Below are positions 15,881 through 25,803 of a stretch of DNA of 64,000 nucleotides, in pieces. This DNA comes from an uncultured Carboxylicivirga sp. (lineage in GTDB: Bacteria > Bacteroidota > Bacteroidia > Bacteroidales > Marinilabiliaceae), in contig NZ_OY764327.1 of NCBI RefSeq assembly GCF_963668385.1, forward strand, positions 5,898,724 through 5,962,723, read 5' to 3'. The notes below the pieces were generated by a model. That model made no database searches. It worked only from the letters and a program-made list of their open reading frames with translations, and was not told where the DNA came from. Position 1 is the stretch's first letter. Every line of letters starts with the position of its first letter. Both the position numbers and the translations under genes were made by a program.

Positions 15881-17181
15881 TACTTTTCGATATTAAATAC
15901 TTGCATAATGGCCGATGCCTTTAACATACACTCGTCGTACTCTTTTTGAGGATCGGACTGAGCTGTGATAGCACCCCCAACCATAAACGACATGTATTGC
16001 CTTTTTGCATTGTAAAGCACACTACGAATCACAACATTAAAATCGAAGTCGCCTTCAGGGGTTACATAGCCCACCGATCCGCTATACAAACCACGCTTGG
16101 TTTGTTCGTACTCTTCAATCAGCTTCATAGCACTAATCTTAGGCGCTCCAGTCATCGATCCCATAGGAAATGATGCTTTAATGGCATCAACCCAGTTCAA
16201 GTCTTCACGTAAGTCGGCCGATATGGTTGATATCATCTGATGAACCTGCCTGAACGAATACACTCCACACAGCTCATCAACGTTAACCGTGCCCCGCTTA
16301 GCCACCTTGGCCAAATCGTTACGCACCAAATCACATATCATTATATTCTCGGCCCTTTCCTTTACCGAATACGATAAGTAATCTTTATTGGCTTTATCGA
16401 TAAACGGGTGCTTATCGCGCGGCGAAGTTCCTTTAATAGGTTGTGAAACCATGCGACTTCCCTCCTTTTTCAAATAACGCTCGGGCGAAGCCCCCATTAA
16501 ATATTTGTCGTGATATTTTACGAAAGCCGAGAACGGTGTTGGCGATACTTCCTGCAAGCGATGATACACACACTGAGCAGTAAGTGGAATATCGTTGGCA
16601 AAAAACTCCATGCAATAATTCAACTCATACACATCGCCCCGCTGAATGTGCCACTGTATCTTTTCAATGGCATCAATATAATCGTTATGCGATACCTTAT
16701 GATTGATTTTTACCTGCTCATACTCCACTTCGGTATCGTCGCAATGTTTTAGATCAGCCACAAATTCAAGTACCGATTCTTCATCGTCGTATTCAGTAAG
16801 GTACCCCACCTGCCATGTTTGACCATCATTCAAAAACAAATACCGTGGACGAAAGAAGTAAACATCAGGTAACTCAATCTTATCAGGGTGAACCGATGAT
16901 AAATCCTCCAATTGGTTTTTAATATCATACGACAAAAAACCCAGCATCCAGTCTTTATATTCATCATAAAACAGCTGCACCTGATTAAGGTCATTACTGC
17001 AATCTCCCACACTATGCAACCCCGCCACAAATTGGTAGCTACGCTTAGCCTTCACTACTTCGGGCGACTCAAAACCGTTGCTATCCAAAATTACTCCGGC
17101 GCCTTCGTTACGCGTAGCCTGGCAAAGCAATTGTTTTAATTGGGCATCATCCTGCGGATGTATCTCAAGGTATTTTCGCAT
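15880..17181 (-). CDS. pabB: Aminodeoxychorismate synthase component I (PabB)
   Basis: A 433-residue chorismate-binding enzyme making 4-amino-4-deoxychorismate for folate. It carries ELNYCMEF, SPERYLKK, QPIKGTSPRD, MICDLVRNDL, PMGSMTGAPK and the terminal GGAITAQSDPQKEY motif. The lysine in PIKGT is the PabB nucleophile; anthranilate synthases have Ala there (PIAGT), which decides the assignment. No PabA or PabC domain is fused, and neither partner is in the window. It is the first gene of a two-gene unit with tilS. Confidence 0.93.
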   Translation of the reverse strand: MRKYLEIHPQDDAQLKQLLCQATRNEGAGVILDSNGFESPEVVKAKRSYQFVAGLHSVGDCSNDLNQVQLFYDEYKDWMLGFLSYDIKNQLEDLSSVHPDKIELPDVYFFRPRYLFLNDGQTWQVGYLTEYDDEESVLEFVADLKHCDDTEVEYEQVKINHKVSHNDYIDAIEKIQWHIQRGDVYELNYCMEFFANDIPLTAQCVYHRLQEVSPTPFSAFVKYHDKYLMGASPERYLKKEGSRMVSQPIKGTSPRDKHPFIDKANKDYLSYSVKERAENIMICDLVRNDLAKVAKRGTVNVDELCGVYSFRQVHQMISTISADLREDLNWVDAIKASFPMGSMTGAPKISAMKLIEEYEQTKRGLYSGSVGYVTPEGDFDFNVVIRSVLYNAKRQYMSFMVGGAITAQSDPQKEYDECMLKASAIMQVFNIEK

Positions 17182-17252
17182 GATGCAAAAGTAATAAATG
17201 CCACTTAATAGTTAAATAGGGTGATGGTTTATTCGTCTTATTAGAAAGATAC

Positions 17253-17284
17253 AAAAAAAGGCTTCTCAAATGAGAAGCCCTTTT
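17253..17284 (-). terminator. Terminator after the peroxiredoxin gene
   Basis: GGCTTCTCA pairs with TGAGAAGCC around a two-base centre (17260-17279), with A-runs and T-runs on both flanks. It ends the peroxiredoxin gene on the minus strand. Confidence 0.85.
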
Positions 17285-17303
17285 ATATACATCGTCGGAA
17301 TAA

Positions 17304-17936
17304 TTATTTATTACCTAAGTAATCAGCAATACCTTCTTGTGTAGCTGATAATCCTTTGTCGCCTTTGTGCCAGTTAGCAGGACAAACCTCTCCGTTTTCT
17401 TCGAAAAACTGAAGTGCATCAACCATACGAATAACCTCATCAACACTACGACCTAATGGCATATCGTTTACTACCTGATGGCGTACTACACCTTCTTTAT
17501 CAATTAAGAACAACCCACGGAAAGCTTGTGGAGTACCTTTAAATACTACCTGACCATCGTCGTTAAAATCATATTCTCCAGCTAAAACATCGTAGTTTTC
17601 AGAGATAGTCATGCTGCTATCAGCAACCAAAGGATATTTAACACCCTTGATACCACCTTCTTTAGGCTCAGTTTGTAACCATTTCCAGTGAGAGAATTCT
17701 GAATCAACAGAAACACCTACTAACTGAACATCGCGACTTTCGAACTCAGCCAATTTTTCTTGAAATGCGATAATCTCAGTAGGACACACAAAAGTAAAGT
17801 CGGCAGGATAGAAATAAAGAATTACATATTTCTTTCCTAAGAATTGATCCAATGAATAGTTTTCAACTATTTCACCACCGTTAACAACAGCGCTTGCACT
17901 AAATGATGGAGCTTTCTTTCCAACTAATACAGACAT
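17304..17936 (-). CDS. Typical 2-Cys peroxiredoxin (AhpC/Prx1 group)
   Basis: A 210-residue thiol peroxidase. The peroxidatic Cys lies in PADFTFVCPTE (about Cys51), and the resolving Cys in GEVCPANW (about Cys170), followed by the C-terminal tail of the Prx1/AhpC group. It reduces hydrogen peroxide and organic peroxides in the cytoplasm. The usual partner reductase AhpF is not adjacent, so a thioredoxin system may serve it. It is a single gene with its own terminator. Confidence 0.95.
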   Translation of the reverse strand: MSVLVGKKAPSFSASAVVNGGEIVENYSLDQFLGKKYVILYFYPADFTFVCPTEIIAFQEKLAEFESRDVQLVGVSVDSEFSHWKWLQTEPKEGGIKGVKYPLVADSSMTISENYDVLAGEYDFNDDGQVVFKGTPQAFRGLFLIDKEGVVRHQVVNDMPLGRSVDEVIRMVDALQFFEENGEVCPANWHKGDKGLSATQEGIADYLGNK

Positions 17937-18069
17937 AATTTTAATGTTTAAAAGTTAATATTTTATCTAATCAGAGTTAATTCAATGTAAGTATCTAAAC
18001 TCTTAAGACCGGTTAGATATTTAAATCAATCATTCAAACAAAACACTTTTGCTGTTGTTCAATGTGAAT

Positions 18070-19296
18070 TTATTTTTTTGCAACTAATTCAGCAATTTTA
18101 ACTATTACCTCCGTGGCTTTCATCATACTCTGCACCGGAACAAACTCAAAACGCCCGTGAAAATTAAGACCTCCTGCAAAAATGTTAGGAGTAGGCAAAC
18201 CCATGTATGATAAACGAGCACCATCAGTTCCTCCACGAATAGGCTTCACATTAGGATGAATACCCACTTCTTCCATGGCTTGTTTAGCAAAGTCAACCAC
18301 ATGCATAACAGGCTCTACTTTCTCGCGCATGTTGTAATATTGGTCTTTCATCTCAATTTCGGCAGTTCCTTCGCCATACTCCGAGTTAATTTTCTTAATC
18401 AAATGATCCAATTCTTTCTTTCGATCCTCGAAACGATCGCGTTTAAAATCGCGGATAATATACATCATTTCGGTTTTTTCTACATCACCATTAAACGACA
18501 TCAAGTGATAGAAACCTTCGTATCCTTCGGTATGCTCAGGCGTCTCATGACGAGGTAACATGGTCATGATTTGATTGGCAATACGCATAGAGTTACGCAT
18601 TTTACGTTTGGCATATCCAGGGTGAACCATACGCCCGTGAATGGTTAATTTAGCGTAAGCTGCATTGAAGTTCTCAAACTCCAACTCACCAACCTCAGAG
18701 CCATCCATTGTATAAGCAAATTCAGCACCAAATCGTTCCACATCGAAGTGGTCTGCTCCGGCTCCAATTTCTTCATCGGGAGTAAAACAGATACGAATTT
18801 TACCATGTTTAATTTCAGGATGCGCCAACAGATATTCCATAGCCGTTACAATTTCTGTAATACCAGCCTTATCGTCAGCTCCCAACAAAGTGGTACCATC
18901 TGTAACTACCAAATCCTGACCTTTGTATATTTCTACTTCCGGAAAATCAGATACTGTTAAAACAATATTCTGCTCTTTATTAAGTACAATATCACCACCC
19001 TGATAATTTTCAATAATAGCAGGTTTTACATGGCGCCCACTAAAATCAGGGCTGGTATCCATATGCGCAATAAAACCTACTACCGGTACATCACCCGCTA
19101 CTGTGGCAGGTAGAGTAGCCATAACATAGCCATTGTCGTCAACTTCAACTTCACTTAATCCAATGGTTTTTAGCTCTTCAACTAATTGCATAGCAAATTT
19201 CATTTGCCCAGGTGTTGAAGGAGTTAAACCGGTATCTGTATCTGATTGGGTATCAATTTTAACATAACCCAAAAATCGTTGTAATAAATTATCCAT
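18070..19296 (-). CDS. pepT: Peptidase T (tripeptide aminopeptidase)
   Basis: A 408-residue M20B metallopeptidase that removes the N-terminal residue of tripeptides in the cytoplasm. Zinc-site motifs are in order: [29 protein letters not shown] and MDGSEVGE, and near the end the [20 protein letters not shown] segment. The length is standard. It starts 12 bases after the stop of the upstream hypothetical gene (19309), so the two are probably cotranscribed. Confidence 0.96.
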   Translation of the reverse strand: MDNLLQRFLGYVKIDTQSDTDTGLTPSTPGQMKFAMQLVEELKTIGLSEVEVDDNGYVMATLPATVAGDVPVVGFIAHMDTSPDFSGRHVKPAIIENYQGGDIVLNKEQNIVLTVSDFPEVEIYKGQDLVVTDGTTLLGADDKAGITEIVTAMEYLLAHPEIKHGKIRICFTPDEEIGAGADHFDVERFGAEFAYTMDGSEVGELEFENFNAAYAKLTIHGRMVHPGYAKRKMRNSMRIANQIMTMLPRHETPEHTEGYEGFYHLMSFNGDVEKTEMMYIIRDFKRDRFEDRKKELDHLIKKINSEYGEGTAEIEMKDQYYNMREKVEPVMHVVDFAKQAMEEVGIHPNVKPIRGGTDGARLSYMGLPTPNIFAGGLNFHGRFEFVPVQSMMKATEVIVKIAELVAKK

Positions 19297-19308
19297 TCTA
19301 TTTTGTTG

Positions 19309-20001
19309 TTACTGTTTTACATCATCTGCATTGTAAATGAATCCTAAACGCTTACCCGTTCGCACCTGCGAGTTCAACATTTCGTCATTCATCTGCAACA
19401 TTGAAATAATCTTCATATCGTCGTACGGAGGTACCAATAAATCAAATTCCAGAGCATACAAAACAGCTGTTTCTACAATTTGTTTCCAGCTGGTTTCATT
19501 CAACTCCGAAGTGCCAAAGTTATTAATACCGGTACCTCTCTGCCTTTTTCCTTCTACAAAGTAATGACCATCTTTATTAATAAACACTCTGGCAATAAGG
19601 TAACCCAGATCATTCAAGCGATTATACCTAAACGAATCGTGAAGGAAGTTATAGATATTAATTACCCCACAATAAGCATTGGTTAAATCAGCTTTTACAT
19701 ATTCGCTTTTCCAAACTTCGTGATCGCGATCAAAAACAAAAGCATTGGTATGCATATGAAATACCAACACATCACCAGCCACTTTTAGTTGAGCTACGAA
19801 TTCGCCTTTATCAGTATAACTAAGATCAAGCCTTTGATTATGTTGTTCAATTTGAGGATTATACAACTCCACTACTTCTTTTAGTACCTGCTTTAATACT
19901 TCGAAATACTTGTGCGTGGATACAAAAACGTTTTGTTTAACTACAGCTTTTGTATTAAGCAATTGCACAATTGTTTTAGGAATTTCATTCTTTGGTGTCA
20001 T
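19309..20001 (-). CDS. Conserved hypothetical protein upstream of pepT
   Basis: A 230-residue soluble protein without signal peptide, membrane segment or a domain I recognise. It contains mixed alpha/beta sequence, with notable segments VLVFHMHTNAFVFDRDHEVW, YCGVINIYNFLHDSFRYNR and EGKRQRGTG. There are no clear catalytic or metal-binding patterns apart from scattered His residues. Its close spacing to pepT suggests an operon, but pepT is a housekeeping peptidase and gives little functional hint. Confidence 0.7.
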   Translation of the reverse strand: MTPKNEIPKTIVQLLNTKAVVKQNVFVSTHKYFEVLKQVLKEVVELYNPQIEQHNQRLDLSYTDKGEFVAQLKVAGDVLVFHMHTNAFVFDRDHEVWKSEYVKADLTNAYCGVINIYNFLHDSFRYNRLNDLGYLIARVFINKDGHYFVEGKRQRGTGINNFGTSELNETSWKQIVETAVLYALEFDLLVPPYDDMKIISMLQMNDEMLNSQVRTGKRLGFIYNADDVKQ

Positions 20002-20182
20002 AGTTAGCTGTTTTTATATAGCTGTAACGCATGCTTTCCATTCTGCTTCAGATCAACCATAAGGTGTAATTGTCAAACTTTCAACATCATCATATTCTCT
20101 TTATCGAACTAAACTCATCTTACTATTCGAATCTAAAGCCTTAACATGTGCCGTACAGACAGACTATAAATAAAGCCAAAAA

Positions 20183-20209
20183 AAAGAGAAATCAAAATGA
20201 TTTCTCTTT
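20183..20209 (-). terminator. Terminator after proS
   Basis: AAAGAGAAATCA (20183-20194) pairs perfectly with TGATTTCTCTTT (20198-20209) around AAA, followed on the minus strand by a T-rich run. It lies 22 bases past the proS stop. Confidence 0.85.
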
Positions 20210-20230
20210 CTATATATCTTCGTTTGAATA

Positions 20231-21706
20231 TTAATAAGCTTTTGCAAACAATACTCGTTTTTTAGATGGTTTACCTGTAACCATACAAACACCTTCTTCT
20301 TCAGGTTGATCCAAAGGAATACAGCGAATAGTAGCCTTTGTTTCGTTTTTAATCTTCTCTTCAGTTTCTGGAGTACCATCCCAGTGAGCTAAGATAAAAC
20401 CACCTTTTTCTTCCAGAACTTTTTTAAACTCATCGTAAGTTTCAACTGGAGTTGTACTTTCAGCTCTGAAATCAATTGCCTTATTATATATATTTTCCTG
20501 AATTTGATCCAAAAGATCAGCGATATATCCATCAATACCATCTAAGGCAACCGTTTCTTTACTCAATGTATCGCGACGAGCAACTTCAACCGTACCGTTT
20601 TCAATATCACGAGGACCAATTGCCAAACGAACAGGCACCCCTTTTAATTCATATTCAGCAAATTTCCATCCTGGTTTTTTATTATCGCTAAAATCGAATT
20701 TCACATCAATACCACGTACAATTAGTTTTTTACGGATATCTTCAGCAACTACTTTAATTTTTTCCAACTCTTCATCTTTACGATAGATTGGAACAATAAC
20801 CACTTGGAATGGAGCCAATTTTGGAGGTAAGACCAAACCATTATCATCAGAGTGAGCCATTATTAAAGCCCCCATCAAACGAGTAGAAACCCCCCATGAA
20901 GTTGCCCATACATAATCTTCTTTTCCTTCTTTGCTGGCAAATTTCACATCAAATGCTTTGGCAAAATTCTGCCCAAGAAAGTGAGAGGTACCCGATTGAA
21001 GAGCTTTACCATCCTGCATTAATGCTTCAATGGTATAAGTTTCTAAAGCTCCGGCAAAACGTTCGCTAGCCGATTTTATTCCTTTAATAACTGGAACCGC
21101 CATAAATTTTTCAGCAAAATCGGCATAAACATTAATCATTGTTTCTGTTTCCTCAATTGCTTCTTCTTTGGTTGAGTGAGCAGTATGTCCTTCTTGCCAT
21201 AGGAACTCAGCAGTACGTAAGAACAAACGAGTACGCATCTCCCAACGAACCACGTTAGCCCATTGATTACATTTAATAGGAAGATCGCGGTATGATTGAA
21301 TCCAGTTTTTATAGGTATTCCAGATAATGGTTTCTGATGTTGGGCGAACAATTAGTTCTTCTTCCAATTTAGCATCCGGATCAACCACTACCCCATCACC
21401 ATTAGGGTTATTCATTAATCGATAATGCGTTACTACGGCACACTCTTTAGCAAACCCTTCTACATGATCGGCTTCTTTACTAAAGAATGATTTTGGAATA
21501 AAAATGGGGAAATACGCATTCTCATGACCTGTTTCTTTAAACATACGATCCAATTGAGCTTGCATTTTTTCCCAAATGGCGTATCCATAAGGCTTAATAA
21601 CCATACATCCTCTTACAGCTGAATTTTCAGCTAAATCGGCTTTCAACACAAGGTCGTTATACCATTGTGCATAACTTTCACTTCTAGGCGTTAACACTTT
21701 TGCCAT
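20231..21706 (-). CDS. proS: Prolyl-tRNA synthetase, archaeal/eukaryote-like type
   Basis: A 491-residue class II synthetase that charges tRNA Pro. The short length, lack of the large inserted editing domain and the C-terminal zinc-type extension mark the ProS type 3 group common in Bacteroidota. Visible motifs are the class II signature around [30 protein letters not shown] and [14 protein letters not shown]. The C-terminal stretch has a Cys pair (ATIRCIP and [10 protein letters not shown]) and ends in AKAY, as in that group. It is a single-gene unit. Confidence 0.96.
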   Translation of the reverse strand: MAKVLTPRSESYAQWYNDLVLKADLAENSAVRGCMVIKPYGYAIWEKMQAQLDRMFKETGHENAYFPIFIPKSFFSKEADHVEGFAKECAVVTHYRLMNNPNGDGVVVDPDAKLEEELIVRPTSETIIWNTYKNWIQSYRDLPIKCNQWANVVRWEMRTRLFLRTAEFLWQEGHTAHSTKEEAIEETETMINVYADFAEKFMAVPVIKGIKSASERFAGALETYTIEALMQDGKALQSGTSHFLGQNFAKAFDVKFASKEGKEDYVWATSWGVSTRLMGALIMAHSDDNGLVLPPKLAPFQVVIVPIYRKDEELEKIKVVAEDIRKKLIVRGIDVKFDFSDNKKPGWKFAEYELKGVPVRLAIGPRDIENGTVEVARRDTLSKETVALDGIDGYIADLLDQIQENIYNKAIDFRAESTTPVETYDEFKKVLEEKGGFILAHWDGTPETEEKIKNETKATIRCIPLDQPEEEGVCMVTGKPSKKRVLFAKAY

Positions 21707-21949
21707 ATCTATATTCTTATATTATTCCAAATTCTTGTAAAGTCGCACAAAATAACAAAAATTCATCCAAAACATTAGGCAGTTAACACCGTTTTTTTTA
21801 ACCTTGTCGATGCATTCTAAAAACACCTTACTTAAAACCCGGGGAATTAAAAGCAATATTTTTTAGCTTTTTTTGCATTTTTTATTGTTATGGTACGTTT
21901 TTTGTTCGTTATAACATACAAACAAACCGTATATTTTGGAGGATTCGTT

Positions 21950-23533
21950 ATGCGTTTAAAACCAATCATAGGCCTTATTTCACTATCACTCCTTGCAGCT
22001 TGTAGCTCTACACAATGGAATGACAGCAGTTATTATCAGGACGATCTTTATTACAGTCCGAACGAACAACCTTTAACTGTTTCCGACAATTACGCGCCGG
22101 TTCAGCCGAAGGAGCAAGTACAAAAGCAAGATGAAAAAGATTTTGCTCAACTAAAATACGAATACGAGAAATCGGAATTAACACAAGACGATAATCGAAA
22201 TTTTTCGCAAATACAAAGTGATTACTTATCGCTATTAGGCAATGATTCTATTGCTGAAGCAGACACTCTTGTATATTATAATGACGAGACAGGTTATTGG
22301 GTTAACGGCTTTGAGGGATCAAGTATGGATCAGGATTATGCCGAACGCTTAATAAGATTTCATGGTCCATTCAACGGAATTCCTTACTCATCTCCTTTAT
22401 ACAACGAACTTGTTTATATGAATAACGGCTTCGACTGGAATGTATATGTTGACGGTAACTATGCGTATATTTTTCCAAGTTGGAGTAACCCAATGTACAA
22501 CAATTACATGTACAATTACGGTATGTACAATAACCCTTGGCGTTGGAATGTATCCATTGGCTGGGGATGGGGTTATTCTTCGTGGGGTTGGCCTTATTAC
22601 GGATATGATGGCTGGGGATCGTGGTACGGATACGGTGGCTGGGGCTATCCAGGATGGGGTTACCCAGGATGGGGCTGCGGTTGTTGTGGTGGCTATTATC
22701 CCGGCTATGGTGGCGGCATAGCTTCTCGTCCACGCAACTATGCTCCACGTGGCATGAACACTCCTACAAGTAGATCAAGTAGCAGAGTTGCATCATCAAG
22801 AGCTAGCTCGCGCACAACTGACAGTCAACTAAAATCGGCACGTAGTACTTCAGGAAGAGAAGGTTATATAAGTGGAAGTACAAGAGTATCGTACAACGAT
22901 CGCAACCAAAGGATTATTACCGATACTAATTCGGGTAGAACATACACCCGATCAACTACAGGTAATGCTGCTAATAATACTGCAGCAAGTACTGCTGTAC
23001 GGTCTACACGCAGAAGTTACAACCCTACATCTAATACTTCCAGCTCAACAAGAGCCAGCTATAACAGAGTTTCGAACTACACACGATCATCAGCTTCAAG
23101 TAACTACACAGGCAATTCAAACAGAAGCAGCTACACCGGAAACACCAATAGAAGTAGCTACTCTTCTAGCAATAGAACAAGCAGTAGTTATCCGAGCAGG
23201 TACAGCAGTAATAGCAGCAATAGTAACCGAGCATCTTCTTCAAGATCTTCATACACACCTGCACGCTCATCAAGCTCCAGCAGAAGTTCATACACACCTT
23301 CTTCTTCGTCTAGCTCGCGAAGCTCATACAGTAATAGCTCAAGTAGCAATTCAAGAAGTAGTAGCTATAGTAACAGCAGCTCTAGATCTAGCTCTAGAAG
23401 CAGTTATAGTACAGGATCGAGCAGCAGTGGAAGTTCTCGTAGTTACAGTGGCAGCTCTAGTAGCGGAAGTTCAAGAAGCTCAAGTGGTGGATCACGTAGT
23501 AGCGGTGGCGGATCTACAAGAAGCAGAAGATAA
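21950..23533 (+). CDS. Large lipoprotein with Trp/Gly/Tyr-rich and Ser/Arg-rich low-complexity regions
   Basis: A 527-residue protein. The start at MRLKPIIGL (21950) was chosen over an ATG 20 codons upstream because it directly begins a signal peptide with lipobox LLAACS (Cys19) and follows a GGAGGA Shine-Dalgarno-like sequence. Residues about 130-190 are soluble; about 190-260 are extremely rich in Trp, Gly and Tyr (patterns such as YGGWGYPGWGYPG and a CGCCGG cluster); from about 275 to the end the protein is Ser/Arg/Tyr/Asn-rich, largely SSR and SSYT repeats. It is likely an outer-membrane or surface lipoprotein. It is 30 bases ahead of the porin gene, so the two probably form an operon. 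Confidence 0.75.
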   Translation: MRLKPIIGLISLSLLAACSSTQWNDSSYYQDDLYYSPNEQPLTVSDNYAPVQPKEQVQKQDEKDFAQLKYEYEKSELTQDDNRNFSQIQSDYLSLLGNDSIAEADTLVYYNDETGYWVNGFEGSSMDQDYAERLIRFHGPFNGIPYSSPLYNELVYMNNGFDWNVYVDGNYAYIFPSWSNPMYNNYMYNYGMYNNPWRWNVSIGWGWGYSSWGWPYYGYDGWGSWYGYGGWGYPGWGYPGWGCGCCGGYYPGYGGGIASRPRNYAPRGMNTPTSRSSSRVASSRASSRTTDSQLKSARSTSGREGYISGSTRVSYNDRNQRIITDTNSGRTYTRSTTGNAANNTAASTAVRSTRRSYNPTSNTSSSTRASYNRVSNYTRSSASSNYTGNSNRSSYTGNTNRSSYSSSNRTSSSYPSRYSSNSSNSNRASSSRSSYTPARSSSSSRSSYTPSSSSSSRSSYSNSSSSNSRSSSYSNSSSRSSSRSSYSTGSSSSGSSRSYSGSSSSGSSRSSSGGSRSSGGGSTRSRR

Positions 23534-23563
23534 CACTTAACCTAAACTCTTATTATTAGTATC

Positions 23564-25132
23564 ATGAAAAAATTATCATATATATTTTCATTAGGACTTG
23601 TATGCCTTTCAGTAAGTATGAGTGCTCAAAACCTTGACGATGCCATTCGGTTTAATAAGCGCGAACTAACCGGTACTGCCCGATCAATGGGTATGGCAAA
23701 TGCCTTTGGTGCTCTGGGAGGTGACCTTAGTGCCATTAGTATTAACCCTGCTGGTATCGCAGTTTATCGAAGTTCGGAATTTGCTTTTACTCCTTCGTTC
23801 TCGTTTAACCAATCAAAAGCTAGCTTTGGTGATTTCACCAATAAAGATGATGCCCATAGCTTTCCTTTTAATCAAATTGGAGGTGTTTCGACCTACCAAA
23901 CATTGCGCGAAAAGAAACAAGGAGTAATCAGTACTCACTTTGGTTTTACTTATAATCGTACGGCCGATTTTAATTCTAAAAGTCATACAATACTAGGTAA
24001 TAATGTCAAAGACATTTATGATGCCAATGGTAAACTTACAAGAGGAACACTTGTAACAAACATGTTATTAGATGCAAACGGGCACACTACTGAATCGATG
24101 AGCAACAGAGCTTATTATGCATATGACACCTACTTAATAGACGCTATATTTGATGGATCCACTGAATATTTTAGCCACTATGAGAACATTATAGACAATG
24201 GGGATGGTACTAGTACAATAGTAAATCGAAACACCCGTGGTGTAAACCAAAACTTTTTAATCGATCAAAGTGGTTATTCAGGTGAATACGGCTTAACTTT
24301 TGGTGCCAATATTAGCAATAAAATACTTCTAGGAGGTTCGGTTAATTTTCAATCATTCAAATACGAAGAACGAATGTCGTTTATTGAAGTGAATACTAAC
24401 GGATTTGATCCATCGTATAATACCGATCTAGATTATTACGATGCATATACCAAACTAAGACAAGATGGTTTTGGTATTAATGCTAAAGTAGGACTAATAG
24501 CAAATTTACATCCGTTAAAAATTGGGTTATCATTTCACACTCCCACCTTTTACAATATAGACGAAGAGTACTATGATGGCATTAACGCTTACTACCTTGA
24601 TAAAGAGAATTTTTATAGCCAAAATGACATTGGAACCTATACTTACAACTATCGAACACCATATCGCGCTCAAGGAAGCCTTGCTTTGGTACTAGGAAAA
24701 ATAGCACTAGTTTCTGTTGATTATGAAATGACGGATAACGCATCGTCAAAAATTTCATCGAGTGACAGATACGTTAGTGATTTCGATCTTCTTAACAAAG
24801 AGATAAGAAATTCGCTCAAACTAAGCCACGATGTCAAAGCTGGTATCGAAGTTAAACCTGTTCCTTTCTTTGCATTAAGAGCTGGTGCTGCGTATTACGA
24901 CTCACCTTATAAAGATGGCATTACAGATGTTAAACTAGATAAATGGATGTTTACCGGTGGTTTAGGCTTTAGAAACCGTAACTTCTTTTTTGATGCCGCT
25001 TATGCGATGACAAAATACGATGACAGTATATATTTGAATGCATACGATATGTTCTACGGTGTAACTGATGATATTATTAAGATGTCGAACACCAGACACC
25101 ATTCATCGTTTACATTTGGATGGAAGTTTTAG
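23564..25132 (+). CDS. FadL/OmpP1-like outer-membrane protein
   Basis: A 522-residue outer-membrane beta-barrel with a Sec signal peptide ending SMSAQ. The mature N-terminus has the family pattern TARSMGMANAFGALGGDLSAISINPAG, and the sequence ends in an aromatic barrel strand, FTFGWKF. Alternating hydrophobic strands cover the whole protein. Such proteins are often annotated as hemin receptors or long-chain fatty-acid porins; the substrate is not determinable here. It follows the Ser-rich lipoprotein gene by 30 bases. Its transcript now runs through an inserted 265-bp element before reaching the terminator at 25449. Confidence 0.85.
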   Translation: MKKLSYIFSLGLVCLSVSMSAQNLDDAIRFNKRELTGTARSMGMANAFGALGGDLSAISINPAGIAVYRSSEFAFTPSFSFNQSKASFGDFTNKDDAHSFPFNQIGGVSTYQTLREKKQGVISTHFGFTYNRTADFNSKSHTILGNNVKDIYDANGKLTRGTLVTNMLLDANGHTTESMSNRAYYAYDTYLIDAIFDGSTEYFSHYENIIDNGDGTSTIVNRNTRGVNQNFLIDQSGYSGEYGLTFGANISNKILLGGSVNFQSFKYEERMSFIEVNTNGFDPSYNTDLDYYDAYTKLRQDGFGINAKVGLIANLHPLKIGLSFHTPTFYNIDEEYYDGINAYYLDKENFYSQNDIGTYTYNYRTPYRAQGSLALVLGKIALVSVDYEMTDNASSKISSSDRYVSDFDLLNKEIRNSLKLSHDVKAGIEVKPVPFFALRAGAAYYDSPYKDGITDVKLDKWMFTGGLGFRNRNFFFDAAYAMTKYDDSIYLNAYDMFYGVTDDIIKMSNTRHHSSFTFGWKF

Positions 25133-25173
25133 TATTTCATATATTGCAAGTAGAAGCCAGATAAAACATATTA

Positions 25174-25438
25174 ACCTGAGTTCGATTTAAATTTTAAAAC
25201 TCAGATTGAAATAAAGAACTGATTTACAATGAATAATTTTAGAGTAATAGTGAACTATTGCGATTAAATTTGAAGCAGTTAATCAGTTATTTATTCAAAG
25301 CTTGCTAATTACCACTTACAAACAGCAATTTTCTTCGTGCAATCGACTCAAAATAGCCCGCTATTCCTTCGTCAATATACACTTGAAACTCACTATTTGT
25401 AAGCGTTCTGAGTTCAAAATTTTACGTCGAACTCAGGT
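25174..25438. mobile_element. 265-bp non-autonomous element with inverted repeats and TATTA target duplication
   Basis: Within the 671-base gap 25133-25803, the left end starting ACCTGAGTTCGA and the right end finishing with its complement form imperfect inverted repeats about 31 bases long (25174-25204 and 25408-25438, roughly 85% paired). Directly outside both ends is the 5-bp direct repeat TATTA (25169-25173 and 25439-25443), the footprint of a transposition event. The interior has no ORF of transposase size. It separates the porin gene from its terminator. I read it as a MITE-type derivative of an unidentified insertion sequence. Confidence 0.7.
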
Positions 25439-25448
25439 TATTATACAG

Positions 25449-25479
25449 AAAACGAATCGGATATCCGGTTCGTTTTTTT
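25449..25479 (+). terminator. Terminator of the lipoprotein-porin unit
   Basis: AACGAA and TTCGTT close a stem containing CGGAT/ATCCG, followed by TTTTTTT. It faces the + strand and lies immediately beyond the inserted element. Confidence 0.75.
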
Positions 25480-25577
25480 ATTACCCAATATACAACTCTA
25501 ACTACTATTAAACTAAATACTTTTTAGGTCAATATTCAAATATCAACAATTGTTGGTCGGCACTATCATCAATAGTT

Positions 25578-25654
25578 GGTACGTACCAACCATACCACTT
25601 GGTACGTACCTCACTCGAACATGGTACGTACCAATTTAAAGTGAGGTACGTACC
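25578..25654. repeat. Four copies of palindrome GGTACGTACC at helical spacing
   Basis: The perfect 10-bp palindrome GGTACGTACC occurs at 25578-25587, 25601-25610, 25623-25632 and 25645-25654. The centre-to-centre distances are 23, 22 and 22 bases, about two helix turns. Copies 2 and 4 also carry mirror-image flanks (TCACT after copy 2, AGTGA before copy 4), and copy 1 extends to TTGGTACGTACCAA. The array lies in a convergent intergenic region, 3' of both the porin gene and cysN, so it is not in a usual promoter position. The remaining sequence to 25740 shows nothing else. Confidence 0.75.
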
Positions 25655-25753
25655 TTCTGCAGCCCTTATCTGCACTAAGGTTCAGAAACCATAAATTTCG
25701 AAATACAATCACCACTTTTATTTATCAATAATCATAAAAAAAAGACAAAAAAA

Positions 25754-25776
25754 GAGGAAGCTAAAACAACTTCCTC
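25754..25776 (-). terminator. Terminator after cysN
   Basis: GAGGAAG (25754-25760) pairs with CTTCCTC (25770-25776), and the minus strand continues into a T-rich run. It ends the cysDN operon. Confidence 0.8.
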
Positions 25777-25803
25777 TCGTTTTATATATAGTATATATAT
25801 ATA

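Noticed and set aside
22371-23540. Long open frames on both strands overlapping the Ser-rich lipoprotein gene
   Set aside because: They are shadows caused by the repetitive AGC/TCA codons of the low-complexity region; their translations have no start context or domain and the lipoprotein frame has a signal peptide and lipobox.
25578-25654. CRISPR-like reading of the GGTACGTACC array
   Set aside because: Repeats of 10 bp with 12-13 base gaps are far too short, and there are no cas genes.
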